DNA of 64,000 bases from positions 806,001-870,000 of the forward strand of contig NZ_CADIJM010000001.1 of NCBI RefSeq assembly GCF_902859585.1. The letters are read 5' to 3'. This DNA is from Achromobacter animicus (lineage in GTDB: Bacteria; Pseudomonadota; Gammaproteobacteria; Burkholderiales; Burkholderiaceae_B). Shown here in pieces: positions 39,591 through 47,391 of this stretch. Position numbers and translations under genes: made by a program. The notes under the pieces were generated by a model that was not told the DNA's origin, ran no database searches, and saw only the letters and a program-made list of their open reading frames with translations. Each line of letters starts with the position of its first letter. Position 1 is the first letter of the stretch.

Positions 39591-41012
39591 ATGAAAACCA
39601 GACTCCTCCTTCCGCTGACGCTGGCCCTCGCGCTGGCCGGATGCGCCTCCGTGGGCCCCGACTACAAGGTGCCGCCGGAGGCCGTCTCCCAGCGGCCGAG
39701 CGCGCAATCCTCCTTTGTGGAGGCGCAGGCCGGCGTGTATCGGCAAGAGGAAGTCCCCGGCCACTGGTGGCGCCTGTACAACGACCCCGTGCTGGATGGT
39801 CTGGTGGAAAAGGCCCTGGCCGCAAACACCGACCTGCGCGTGGCCAGCGCCAATCTGGAACGCGCGCAGGCCGCGGTGCAGGAAACGAAGGCGCAACAAC
39901 AGCCGACGATCGGCGTCAATGCCTCGCCCACGTTCGGCCACGTTTCCGGCTTGCAGGAACTGCAACCCGGCATCGATCCGCCCAATCGCTGGTCGTACTC
40001 CACCGGCGCCAGCGTGTCGTATCAGCTGGACCTTTTCGGCCAGATCCGCCGCGCCGTGGAAGCCTCCACCGGCGACGCGCAGGCCGCCCAAGCCGCCTAT
40101 GACGCCACCCGCGTCACCGTCGCGGCCGAGACCGCGCGCGCCTACGCCAACATGTGCGCGGCGGGCATGCAGCTTGCCTCGGCGCAGCATTCCGTGCAGG
40201 TGCAGAAGGAATCGGTCGACGCCGTCAGCCGCCTGCAACGCGCCGGGCGCGGCACCGCGCTGGACGTCACGCGGGCGCGCAGCCAGCTCGAACAATTGCA
40301 GGCCAATCTGCCGCCGTTCCAGGCGCAGCAGCGCACCGCGCTGTACCGACTGGCTGCATTGACCGGCCAGACGCCGGGCCGGATTCCGCAAGCCCTGCTG
40401 CAATGCGCCAGCGCCCCCAAACTGACCGAAACCATCCCCGTCGGCGACGGCGCCGAACTGCTGCGCCGCCGTCCCGACATCCGTCAGGCCGAACGGACGC
40501 TGGCCGCCTCCACCGCCCGCATCGGCGTGGCCACGGCCGATCTGTACCCGAAGATCACGCTGGGCCTGTCCGCCGCTTCGGGCGGCCCGGCCGCCATGTT
40601 CGGCGACCGCGGTACGTTCAGCTGGAGCGTGGGCCCGCTGATCTCGTGGACCGTTCCCAACACCGGCGCCGCGCAGGCCCGCATCGCCGAAGCCGAAGCC
40701 AACACCAAGGCCGCGGCCGCGCGTTTCGATGCGGCCGTGCTGAACGCCTTGCGCGAAACCGAAAGCGCGCTGGTCGTCTATGCCCGCCAGCTGGACCGCG
40801 ACACCGCCCTGCGCGCGGCCCGCGACCAAAGCGCCGAAGCGGCCTCGCAGGCGCGCCGCCTGTTCCAGTACGGCAAGACGGATTACCTGACCGTGCTGGA
40901 CGCCGAGCGCACGCTGGCCAGCAATGAAAGCGCGCTCGCCGCATCGCAGGCGGATTTGAGCAGCGACCAGATCGCCTTGTTCCTGGCGCTGGGCGGCGGC
41001 TGGGAGAAGTAG
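39591..41012 (+). CDS. NodT-family outer-membrane efflux lipoprotein
   Basis: A 473-residue TolC-like channel with signal and lipobox LALAGCASVGPDYKVPPE (Cys lipidated), two OEP repeats, and the WSVGPLISWTVPNTGAAQARI barrel segment. It completes the pump/adaptor/channel set. It is a paralogue of the channel at 23878-25347, each tied to its own pump. Confidence 0.92.
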   Translation: MKTRLLLPLTLALALAGCASVGPDYKVPPEAVSQRPSAQSSFVEAQAGVYRQEEVPGHWWRLYNDPVLDGLVEKALAANTDLRVASANLERAQAAVQETKAQQQPTIGVNASPTFGHVSGLQELQPGIDPPNRWSYSTGASVSYQLDLFGQIRRAVEASTGDAQAAQAAYDATRVTVAAETARAYANMCAAGMQLASAQHSVQVQKESVDAVSRLQRAGRGTALDVTRARSQLEQLQANLPPFQAQQRTALYRLAALTGQTPGRIPQALLQCASAPKLTETIPVGDGAELLRRRPDIRQAERTLAASTARIGVATADLYPKITLGLSAASGGPAAMFGDRGTFSWSVGPLISWTVPNTGAAQARIAEAEANTKAAAARFDAAVLNALRETESALVVYARQLDRDTALRAARDQSAEAASQARRLFQYGKTDYLTVLDAERTLASNESALAASQADLSSDQIALFLALGGGWEK

Positions 41013-41028
41013 CCCGCCAAAAATTGAT

Positions 41029-41043
41029 TTCCATATTATGGGG
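41029..41043. promoter_or_regulatory. near-palindrome TTCCATATTATGGGG, candidate IclR site 1
   Basis: A 15-bp element with a perfect CCATA-T-TATGG core (41031-41041), 126 bp before the next gene. A related element lies at 41160-41174. The IclR-family gene at the far end of the cluster is the obvious candidate regulator, and IclR sites are often of this TTCC...GGAA type; the link is inference. Confidence 0.45.
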
Positions 41044-41075
41044 ATGACATTGATCTCCTCAAACCCCCGCTCCTA

Positions 41076-41111
41076 GAATCGTCTCAAGCCAATAACTACA
41101 TCAGACGATTC
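41076..41111. promoter_or_regulatory. 9-bp inverted repeat in the same promoter region
   Basis: GAATCGTCT (41076-41084) and AGACGATTC (41103-41111) form a perfect 9-bp inverted repeat with an 18-bp spacer, between the two TTCCATA-type elements. The separation suits either a widely spaced dimer site or two half-sites; its role is unknown. Confidence 0.4.
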
Positions 41112-41159
41112 GACAGCATCGCGCCGGCCATGCCAACGCGATACTCGAGGACGGGGACA

Positions 41160-41174
41160 ATTCATAATATGGAA
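41160..41174. promoter_or_regulatory. near-palindrome ATTCATAATATGGAA, candidate IclR site 2
   Basis: This 15-mer resembles the element at 41029 read on the opposite strand (TTCCATATTATG shared) and overlaps the start codon ATG at 41169. Binding here would block initiation of the cluster. Confidence 0.45.
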
Positions 41175-42002
41175 CAACCTGCAAGCGCCGGCGACGCGCG
41201 CGTGCTGGACAGCATCACCAAGCTCACGCCGCAGGATGCCGGGCGCGTCGTGATCGCCGGGTCGCATGGCGGCAGCTATGCCGCCTACTGCGCGGCGCGC
41301 GGTGGCGTGCTGGCCGTCGTCTTGAACGACGCCGGCGTGGGCTGGATGCGTGCCGGCATTGCAGGCCTGGACGACCTGCAACGCTGGGGCGTGCCCGCCG
41401 CCACCGCAAGCTATCAAAGCTGCCGCATCGGCGATGGCGCGGACATGGCGCGGCACGGCGTCCTCAGCTTTGTGAACGCGCTAGCGCAAGATCTGGGCTG
41501 CAAACCAGGTATGCCAGTGGCCGAGGCCGCCTCGCGGCTGGCGCGCGCGTCGCGCAGCGCCCGTCCGCCCGCCGACGTCAAGGAATCCCGCACTGTATTC
41601 AAGACAGGCCCTGACGGCGCGCCGCTGGTGATCGGCGCTGACTCCGTCTCGCTGGTCGACTCCCGCGACGACGGTCTCATCGCCATCACGGCCTCGCACG
41701 GGGAGCGGCTGGCGGGCCTGCAATCGGACGGTGTCCGCGCGTCCCCCCGCCTCGTCACGTTCAACGACGCGGGCATCGGCAAGGACAGCGCCGGCATCGG
41801 CCGCCTGCCTTTGCTGGACCAACGCGGCATTGCCGCCTTGACCGTGTCCGCGCAAACCGCCCGCATCGGCGACGCCCGTTCCTGCTACGAGGAAGGGACC
41901 ATTTCTTCTGCCAACGCCCGCGCCCGAAACCTGGGCTGCCGCGTCGGCACGCCGCTCAAAACCTTCATCGACGCCCTGCTGACCGGGCGCGACCCCTACT
42001 AG
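41169..42002 (+). CDS. unknown protein made of two homologous halves
   Basis: A 277-residue protein I cannot assign. Its two halves are clearly duplicated: SHG at 32 and 176, NDAG(V/I)G at 53 and 199, RIGD at 86 and 232, and LGC at 109 and 255, a steady offset of 144-146 residues. The second half keeps the fuller motif set (ITASHG, GIGKDSAGI, YEEGTISSANARA). No signal peptide or membrane helix is seen. It is the first gene of a cluster with a TPP-dependent enzyme (13 bp downstream), a Bug binding protein and an SDR, so it may act on the same substrate. GTG/ATG choices upstream lack support. Confidence 0.75.
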   Translation: MEQPASAGDARVLDSITKLTPQDAGRVVIAGSHGGSYAAYCAARGGVLAVVLNDAGVGWMRAGIAGLDDLQRWGVPAATASYQSCRIGDGADMARHGVLSFVNALAQDLGCKPGMPVAEAASRLARASRSARPPADVKESRTVFKTGPDGAPLVIGADSVSLVDSRDDGLIAITASHGERLAGLQSDGVRASPRLVTFNDAGIGKDSAGIGRLPLLDQRGIAALTVSAQTARIGDARSCYEEGTISSANARARNLGCRVGTPLKTFIDALLTGRDPY

Positions 42003-42015
42003 GAGCATCACCCGC

Positions 42016-43740
42016 ATGTCCGAAAAACTGGAAATCACCGGCGGCGAAGCCATCGCACGCATGTTCGCGGCGCACGACGTCGGCCTGATGTTCGGCATGG
42101 GCGGCTTTCAACTGCTGCCTTTCTATGACGCGGCGCGCCGCCTGAAGCTGAATCACAACCTGATCAACGACGAGCGCTGCGCGGTGTTTGCCGCCGACGC
42201 CTATACCAAGGTCAGCGGCCGTCCCGGCGTGTGCGACGCGACGCTGGGTCCGGGTGCGACCAATCTGGTGACCGGCCTGGCCGAAGCCTACAACGCCGGC
42301 ACCGCGCTGGTCGCGCTGGTCGGCGACGCGCACCGGATGCACGCGTGGAAGAACATGACGCAGGAAGCCCGGCAACTGGAGGTGCTGCGCCCGGTCGTGA
42401 AAGACGTGCTGCGCGTGGAGATGGTCGAGCGCATTCCCGAACTGGTGCGGCGCGCGTTTGCCGTGGCCACCAGCGGACGTCCCGGCCCGGTAGTGCTGGA
42501 CGTGCCCGAGGACATCGCACACGCCGTCCATGCCTTTGACGCCGACGACTTTTATTCCAGCCCCAACTACCGGCGCTCGCCGGCGCTGCGCTGCCGGCCA
42601 TCGGCCGAGGACGTGGCGCAAGCCGCCAGCATGCTGGCCGGCGCCGCCCGCCCGCTGATGCTGTGCGGCGGCGGCGTACACATCAGCGATGCCGCCGAGA
42701 CCGTCCAGGCCTTCGCGCGCAAGTTCGGCATCCCCGTCGCCCACACCATGAGCGGCAAAGGCGCGATCGCCTGCAACGATCCGCTGAACGCGGGCCTGTT
42801 CGGCCGCTACAGCCGCATTGCCAACGACCTGATCGCCAAGTCCGATTGCCTGTTCGTCGTCGGCTGCAAGCTGGGCGAAGTGGCGACGCGCCGCTACGAC
42901 CTGCTGGCCGCCGGCGCGCCGATCATTCATCTGGACATCGTGGCCGAGGAATTCGACCGCACCACCACGCCCGCCCTGCGGCTGTGGGGCGACGTGCGCG
43001 CCACGCTGGAAGATCTGGACACGCGCCTGGCCGCCCACGGCGAGCACGCACGCCAGGACTACGTGGACGAGGTCGGCCAGGCCATGCACGCATGGCGCGA
43101 ATCCGTGAACGCCAAGCTGACGTCGGCCGACCGGCCCGTCGGCATGGCGCGGCTGCTGCACGAGATCAACGCCTCGCTGCCGGAAGACGGCATCCTGGTC
43201 GCGGACGGCGGCTTCGCGGCGCACTGGGGCGGCCTGCTGTTCGACACCAAGCGCGCGGGCCGCGGCTTCGTGCCGGATCGCGGCTTTGCTTCTATCGGCT
43301 ACGGCATCCCCGGCGCCATCGGCGCAGCCGCGGCGGCGCCGGGACGCCAGGTGGTCAGCCTGACCGGCGACGGCGGCTGCAACATGTCGCTGGGCGAACT
43401 GGAAACCGCGGTGCGCATGAAGCTCGCCTTTACGCTCGTGGTGGTCAACAACGCGGCCTCCGGGTACATCAAGGCGCTGCAGCATCTGATGTACGGCGAA
43501 GGCAGCTACCAGTCTTCGGACCTGGTCGACACCAATTACGCCAATGTGGCGCGCGCGCTGGGCTGCCATGGCATCCGCGTCGAAGACCCCGCAGAGCTGC
43601 CGGCCGCGCTGGCAGAGGCGTATGCCTGCAAGGACCGTCCCACCATCCTGGACGTGGTGGTCACGCGCGACCCCGCGCACATGCTGCCGGGCGTGGACAG
43701 CCGGGCGGCCAAGATCAAGCCGGGTGACCGCATCGCCTGA
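42016..43740 (+). CDS. TPP-dependent enzyme, acetolactate-synthase-like
   Basis: A 574-residue three-domain thiamine-diphosphate enzyme. The N-terminal PYR domain has the activating Glu in INDERCAVFAADAY. The central domain is FAD-type-like, and the PP domain has the cofactor motif GDGGCNMSLGELETAV ending in VVVNN. It is similar to acetolactate synthase, oxalyl-CoA decarboxylase and related 2-oxoacid decarboxylases, but the branch and substrate cannot be decided. No small ALS regulatory subunit is nearby, so a catabolic decarboxylase or lyase is more likely than branched-chain synthesis. Confidence 0.85.
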   Translation: MSEKLEITGGEAIARMFAAHDVGLMFGMGGFQLLPFYDAARRLKLNHNLINDERCAVFAADAYTKVSGRPGVCDATLGPGATNLVTGLAEAYNAGTALVALVGDAHRMHAWKNMTQEARQLEVLRPVVKDVLRVEMVERIPELVRRAFAVATSGRPGPVVLDVPEDIAHAVHAFDADDFYSSPNYRRSPALRCRPSAEDVAQAASMLAGAARPLMLCGGGVHISDAAETVQAFARKFGIPVAHTMSGKGAIACNDPLNAGLFGRYSRIANDLIAKSDCLFVVGCKLGEVATRRYDLLAAGAPIIHLDIVAEEFDRTTTPALRLWGDVRATLEDLDTRLAAHGEHARQDYVDEVGQAMHAWRESVNAKLTSADRPVGMARLLHEINASLPEDGILVADGGFAAHWGGLLFDTKRAGRGFVPDRGFASIGYGIPGAIGAAAAAPGRQVVSLTGDGGCNMSLGELETAVRMKLAFTLVVVNNAASGYIKALQHLMYGEGSYQSSDLVDTNYANVARALGCHGIRVEDPAELPAALAEAYACKDRPTILDVVVTRDPAHMLPGVDSRAAKIKPGDRIA

Positions 43741-43799
43741 CGGCGGCGTGCAACGCCCGGTTCAAGACACAACAAAATCAAGCAAGGAGACAACCCATC

Positions 43800-44777
43800 A
43801 TGAAGCGCAGAACCTGGATCAAGCTGGCGGCCGCCGCTGCAACGCTGTCGCTGGCGGGCGCCGCCGCGGCGCAGGCCACCTACCCCGACCGCCCCATCCG
43901 CCTGATCGTGCCCTTCCCGCCCGGCGGCACGTCCGACGTGGTCGGCCGCATCTTTGCCGAGGCGCTGGCCAAGCAGATCGGCCAGCCGGTCGTGGTGGAG
44001 AACCGGGGTGGCGCGGGCGGCACCGTCGGCAGCCGCGCCGTGGCCTCGGCCGCGCCGGACGGTTATACGCTTCTGCTGGGCACGTCCAGCACCAACGGCA
44101 CCAACCCCGCCGTGTACAAGAACCTGCCCTACGACGCGGTGAAGGACTTCACGCCGGTCACGCAGATCATCCGCGTGCCGGGCGTGATCGTGGTGAACAA
44201 GAACTTTCCCGCCAAGGACTATGCGTCGTTCACCGCCTTGATCAAGGGCGCGCCCGGCAAGTATTCCTATGCCTCGTCGGGCAATGGCGGCGCCACGCAC
44301 ATGGCGATGGAATACTACAAGTCGCTGTCCGGCCTGGACATGATGCACGTGCCTTACCGTGGCACCGGCCCCGCGCTGAACGACGTGATCGCCGGCCAGG
44401 TGCCCATCCTGTGGGATACGGCGGCGTCTTCGATGGCGCACATCCAGTCGGGCAGCCTGCGCCCGATCGTGGTGGCCGCCAAATCGCGCCTGCCGCAATT
44501 GCCCGACGTGCCCACCTTTGCTGAAGTCGGCCTGCCCGACTACGACGCGGAAATGTGGAACGGCCTGCTGGCCCCCGCGGGCCTGCCGAAAGACGTGCTG
44601 GCCAAGCTGAACGACGCATCCCGCAAGGCGTTGGCCGACAAAGATGTGCAGGCCAAGTACGCGGGGGTTGGCGCGTATGTGGTCGCCGACAAGCCCGAGG
44701 CCTTTGCCGCGATGATCCAGGACGACGTGGCCAAGTGGAAGAAGGTGGCGGACTTCGCCCACATCTCGGCGGAATGA
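43800..44777 (+). CDS. Bug-family tripartite-tricarboxylate-type binding protein
   Basis: A 325-residue periplasmic protein with a signal peptide (KRRTWIKLAAAAATLSLAGAAAAQ) and the Bug hallmarks YPDRPIRLIVPFPPGGTSDVVGR and GGAGGTVGSRAVA. Bug proteins bind carboxylates and related ligands; the family is hugely expanded in Bordetella and relatives. No TctA/TctB membrane genes are nearby, so it either serves a distant transporter or acts as a sensor. It starts 59 bp after the TPP enzyme. Confidence 0.92.
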   Translation: MKRRTWIKLAAAAATLSLAGAAAAQATYPDRPIRLIVPFPPGGTSDVVGRIFAEALAKQIGQPVVVENRGGAGGTVGSRAVASAAPDGYTLLLGTSSTNGTNPAVYKNLPYDAVKDFTPVTQIIRVPGVIVVNKNFPAKDYASFTALIKGAPGKYSYASSGNGGATHMAMEYYKSLSGLDMMHVPYRGTGPALNDVIAGQVPILWDTAASSMAHIQSGSLRPIVVAAKSRLPQLPDVPTFAEVGLPDYDAEMWNGLLAPAGLPKDVLAKLNDASRKALADKDVQAKYAGVGAYVVADKPEAFAAMIQDDVAKWKKVADFAHISAE

Positions 44778-44778
44778 C

Positions 44779-45573
44779 ATGGGTGAGCGGCTGAAGGACA
44801 AGGTGGCGCTGGTGTTTGGCGCGGGGTCGTCGGGGCCGGGCTGGGGCAACGGCAAGGCCGCGGCGGCGCTGTATGCGCGTGAAGGCGCGCGGGTCTTCGC
44901 GGTGGACGTCAAAGAGGACGCCGCGCGCGAAACCTGCGCCATCATCGAGGCCGAGGGCGGCCGTTGCCAGGCGTTGACCGCCGACGTGACGGACTCCGCG
45001 CAGATCCAGGCCGCGGTCGCCGCCGTGCTGGCGGCCGCCGGACGCATCGACGTGCTGCACAACAACGTGGGCATCACCGAAATGGGCGATCCCATCGAGG
45101 CCAGCGAGGAAAGCTGGCATCGCGTGCTGGACACCAACCTGACCGGCGTGTTCCTGACCTGCAAGCATGTGCTGCCCGCCATGCTGGCGCAGGGCTCGGG
45201 CAGCATCGTCAACATTTCGTCGCTGGCGTCGATTCAGGTCAATTCGTATCCGTACACCTCGTACTACGCGGCCAAGGCGGGGCTGAACCATCTGACGCGG
45301 TCGCTGGCGGTGCGTTATGCGCCGGACAATATCCGCGTGAACGCCGTGCTGCCCGGCGTCATCGACACGCCGTTGATCTACAAGCAGATTGCGGGGCAAT
45401 TCGACGATGTCGAGGAAATGCGGCGGCGGCGCAATGCCGCCAGTCCGATGGGGAGGATGGGGGATGCGTGGGACGTCGCCCACGCCGCGCTGTTCCTGGC
45501 GAGCGACGAGGCCAAGTACATCACCGGGGTGTGTCTGCCGGTAGACGGCGGCAAGGCCTGCGCGGGGCGTTGA
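44779..45573 (+). CDS. SDR-family oxidoreductase with atypical glycine motif
   Basis: A 264-residue classical SDR: NNVGITEMG (about 90), ISSLAS, and the catalytic Tyr/Lys in YYAAKAGLNH. The dinucleotide loop, normally TGxxxGxG, is GAGSSGPGWGNG (residues 14-25), an extended Gly-rich form found in some SDRs. The C-terminus is GVCLPVDGGKAC. It begins 1 bp after the binding-protein stop and ends the cluster, facing the IclR gene. It probably oxidises or reduces a product of the TPP enzyme. Confidence 0.88.
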   Translation: MGERLKDKVALVFGAGSSGPGWGNGKAAAALYAREGARVFAVDVKEDAARETCAIIEAEGGRCQALTADVTDSAQIQAAVAAVLAAAGRIDVLHNNVGITEMGDPIEASEESWHRVLDTNLTGVFLTCKHVLPAMLAQGSGSIVNISSLASIQVNSYPYTSYYAAKAGLNHLTRSLAVRYAPDNIRVNAVLPGVIDTPLIYKQIAGQFDDVEEMRRRRNAASPMGRMGDAWDVAHAALFLASDEAKYITGVCLPVDGGKACAGR

Positions 45574-45664
45574 TGCGCGCGGGCGCGCGGCTTTTCGCCG
45601 AGGCGCCGGCTGCGCGGCGTTTCCTGACGGGCCGGGCGCCGGACTTCCGTTTGCCCGGCAGCGA

Positions 45665-46489
45665 TCAGAAGCGCGGGGCCAGGTCCGCGGACAATTCCGA
45701 AGCCGCCCGCTGCAACGCGGCCACCACGTCCGCGAGGCGCGCGCCGGACAGGCGCGAACGGATCGCCGCCACGCTCAGCGCCGCCACCACGTGCTGCTCG
45801 CGGTCGAACACCGGCACGCCCACGCCTAGCATGTCGGGAATGATGCGGCCCGGGTTGAGCGCGTAGCCGTTCTTGCGCGCGGCGGCGATGTCTTCGCGCA
45901 GCATGTCGGTGGACGGCAGATCGGGCGCGGCGCTGGCGTCGTAGCGCGCCAGTACGCGGTCGATATCGTCGTTGGGCAGGAATGCCAGCAGCGCCAGGCT
46001 GCCCGCCCCCACGCCCAGCGGGCGGCGGTGGCCGACTTCCAGCGTCAGGATCTTGATGGGAAAGTCGCCCGTCTTGCGGTCCACGCAGACCGCTTCGTGT
46101 CCCGACCGCACCGACAGGAAGCTGGTGTCGCCCGTGGACTGCGCAAGCCGGAGCACGGCGGATTCGGCGATGGCCTTGATGCCGTGCCGGCTTTCGGCGG
46201 CCAGCCCCAGGATGTAGGACTCGCGGCCCAGGCTGTAGGTCTTGAGCCGCGGATTGAGCGACAGAAAGCCTTCCTGCAGCAAGGCCGACAGCATGCGGTG
46301 CGCGGTGGGCGGCGTCAGGCCGACGTCACGCACCACATCCGTCAGACCGACGCCGCGCGCGGGCGCCGCCCCGACGTATTTAAGGATGCGCAGCACGCGG
46401 AAGATGCTTTGCGCGCCGCCGACGGCATCGGCCGCGCGTTGCTGCGCGGGCGCGGAGGCTTTCGCGCCGGTCGTGGCAGATGCCGCCAT
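45665..46489 (-). CDS. IclR-family transcriptional regulator
   Basis: A 274-residue protein: N-terminal winged helix (ILKYVGAAPARGVGLTDVVRDVGLTPPTAHRMLSALLQEGFL, about 33-75) and a GAF-like ligand domain with NPGRIIPDMLGVGVPVFD. It is coupled to the esterase gene by a one-base TGATG overlap and converges on the SDR. It is the likely controller of the 41169-45573 cluster, but could also act on the esterase operon. Confidence 0.88.
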   Translation of the reverse strand: MAASATTGAKASAPAQQRAADAVGGAQSIFRVLRILKYVGAAPARGVGLTDVVRDVGLTPPTAHRMLSALLQEGFLSLNPRLKTYSLGRESYILGLAAESRHGIKAIAESAVLRLAQSTGDTSFLSVRSGHEAVCVDRKTGDFPIKILTLEVGHRRPLGVGAGSLALLAFLPNDDIDRVLARYDASAAPDLPSTDMLREDIAAARKNGYALNPGRIIPDMLGVGVPVFDREQHVVAALSVAAIRSRLSGARLADVVAALQRAASELSADLAPRF

Positions 46490-47193
46490 CAATGCACCGT
46501 CGTCCCGTCCGGCGGCGTCTGGTTCAGGCCCAGCGCCGCCTCCCAGCTGCGCAGCGGCACGCAGGTCTGCAGGCGGACGATGGCGCGCTGGATCAGGGCG
46601 GGATGCAATTCGTGGCCGACGTGGGTAGCGATGTCGATGGTGGAGTCGCCGTGCAGTTCGGCCAGGCGGGCCTGCGCGGCCTGCGCCTGCGACACGCTCA
46701 TAACCGCGTCGTCGGCGCCGTGCAGCAGATGAATCGTGGTGTACAACGGGGCGTTCTTGGGCAGTTGCGCATAGCGGCCCGAGAACGCGATGACGCGGCC
46801 GGCCATGCCGTCGTGCGCCTGCACCAGTTCCAGCGCCATGATGGCGCCCTGCGAAAAGCCGGCCACCGCGGTGTCGGACTGCAGCAGGCCGAAACGCGCC
46901 TGGGCTTGCCGCACATAGGTTTCAAGCTGCGGCATGGCCTGGGCCACACGCTCGGCGCGGTTGTCTTCGGTGACGCCGCGCACGGAGAACCACTGCCGGC
47001 CCGCCCCGCCGCCATCAAAGGCCTCGAAACCTTCGGGGATCAGCACGGCCGCCGTCGGAAAGGCCGCGCGCACCGCCTGGGCCAGGGGCTCCAGGCTGGC
47101 GGGCGATCCGCCCACGCCGTGCAGCAGGATGAAGAGCTGGCGCACGTCGACGCCCGGGTCGGGAAGAAATTCGATAGAACTGGAAGACGCCAT
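46489..47193 (-). CDS. phospholipase/carboxylesterase family hydrolase (YpfH-like)
   Basis: A 234-residue alpha/beta hydrolase with catalytic Ser114 in GFSQG, an Asp near 161-162 (HGADD) and His194 (GHELHP), plus LLHGVGGSP for the oxyanion hole. It resembles E. coli YpfH, a cytoplasmic esterase of broad acyl-ester specificity. The start ATG is at 47193; the much longer in-frame extension upstream is antisense to the permease. It precedes and is coupled to iclR. Confidence 0.88.
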   Translation of the reverse strand: MASSSSIEFLPDPGVDVRQLFILLHGVGGSPASLEPLAQAVRAAFPTAAVLIPEGFEAFDGGGAGRQWFSVRGVTEDNRAERVAQAMPQLETYVRQAQARFGLLQSDTAVAGFSQGAIMALELVQAHDGMAGRVIAFSGRYAQLPKNAPLYTTIHLLHGADDAVMSVSQAQAAQARLAELHGDSTIDIATHVGHELHPALIQRAIVRLQTCVPLRSWEAALGLNQTPPDGTTVH

Positions 47194-47391
47194 GAAACTG
47201 CTCCGTGCTGGCCTGGGACGGTGGGACTGCGCCCCGATTGCCGCATTGTAAAATGCGCCGCGCCTGGCATCGCACCTACGACGCCGGGCTTTTTTGCACG
47301 CCGCCCCGCGCTTGCCCGCAACGACGGGCGCCCGCCGTTGGCAATGTCCAGCGCCGGCGATGTCCGAGCGGCGGCCACCACACGCCTTGTC

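Noticed and set aside
42016-43740. Calling the TPP enzyme ilvB/acetolactate synthase
   Set aside because: No ilvN partner and a catabolic-looking context; the sequence alone does not fix the substrate.
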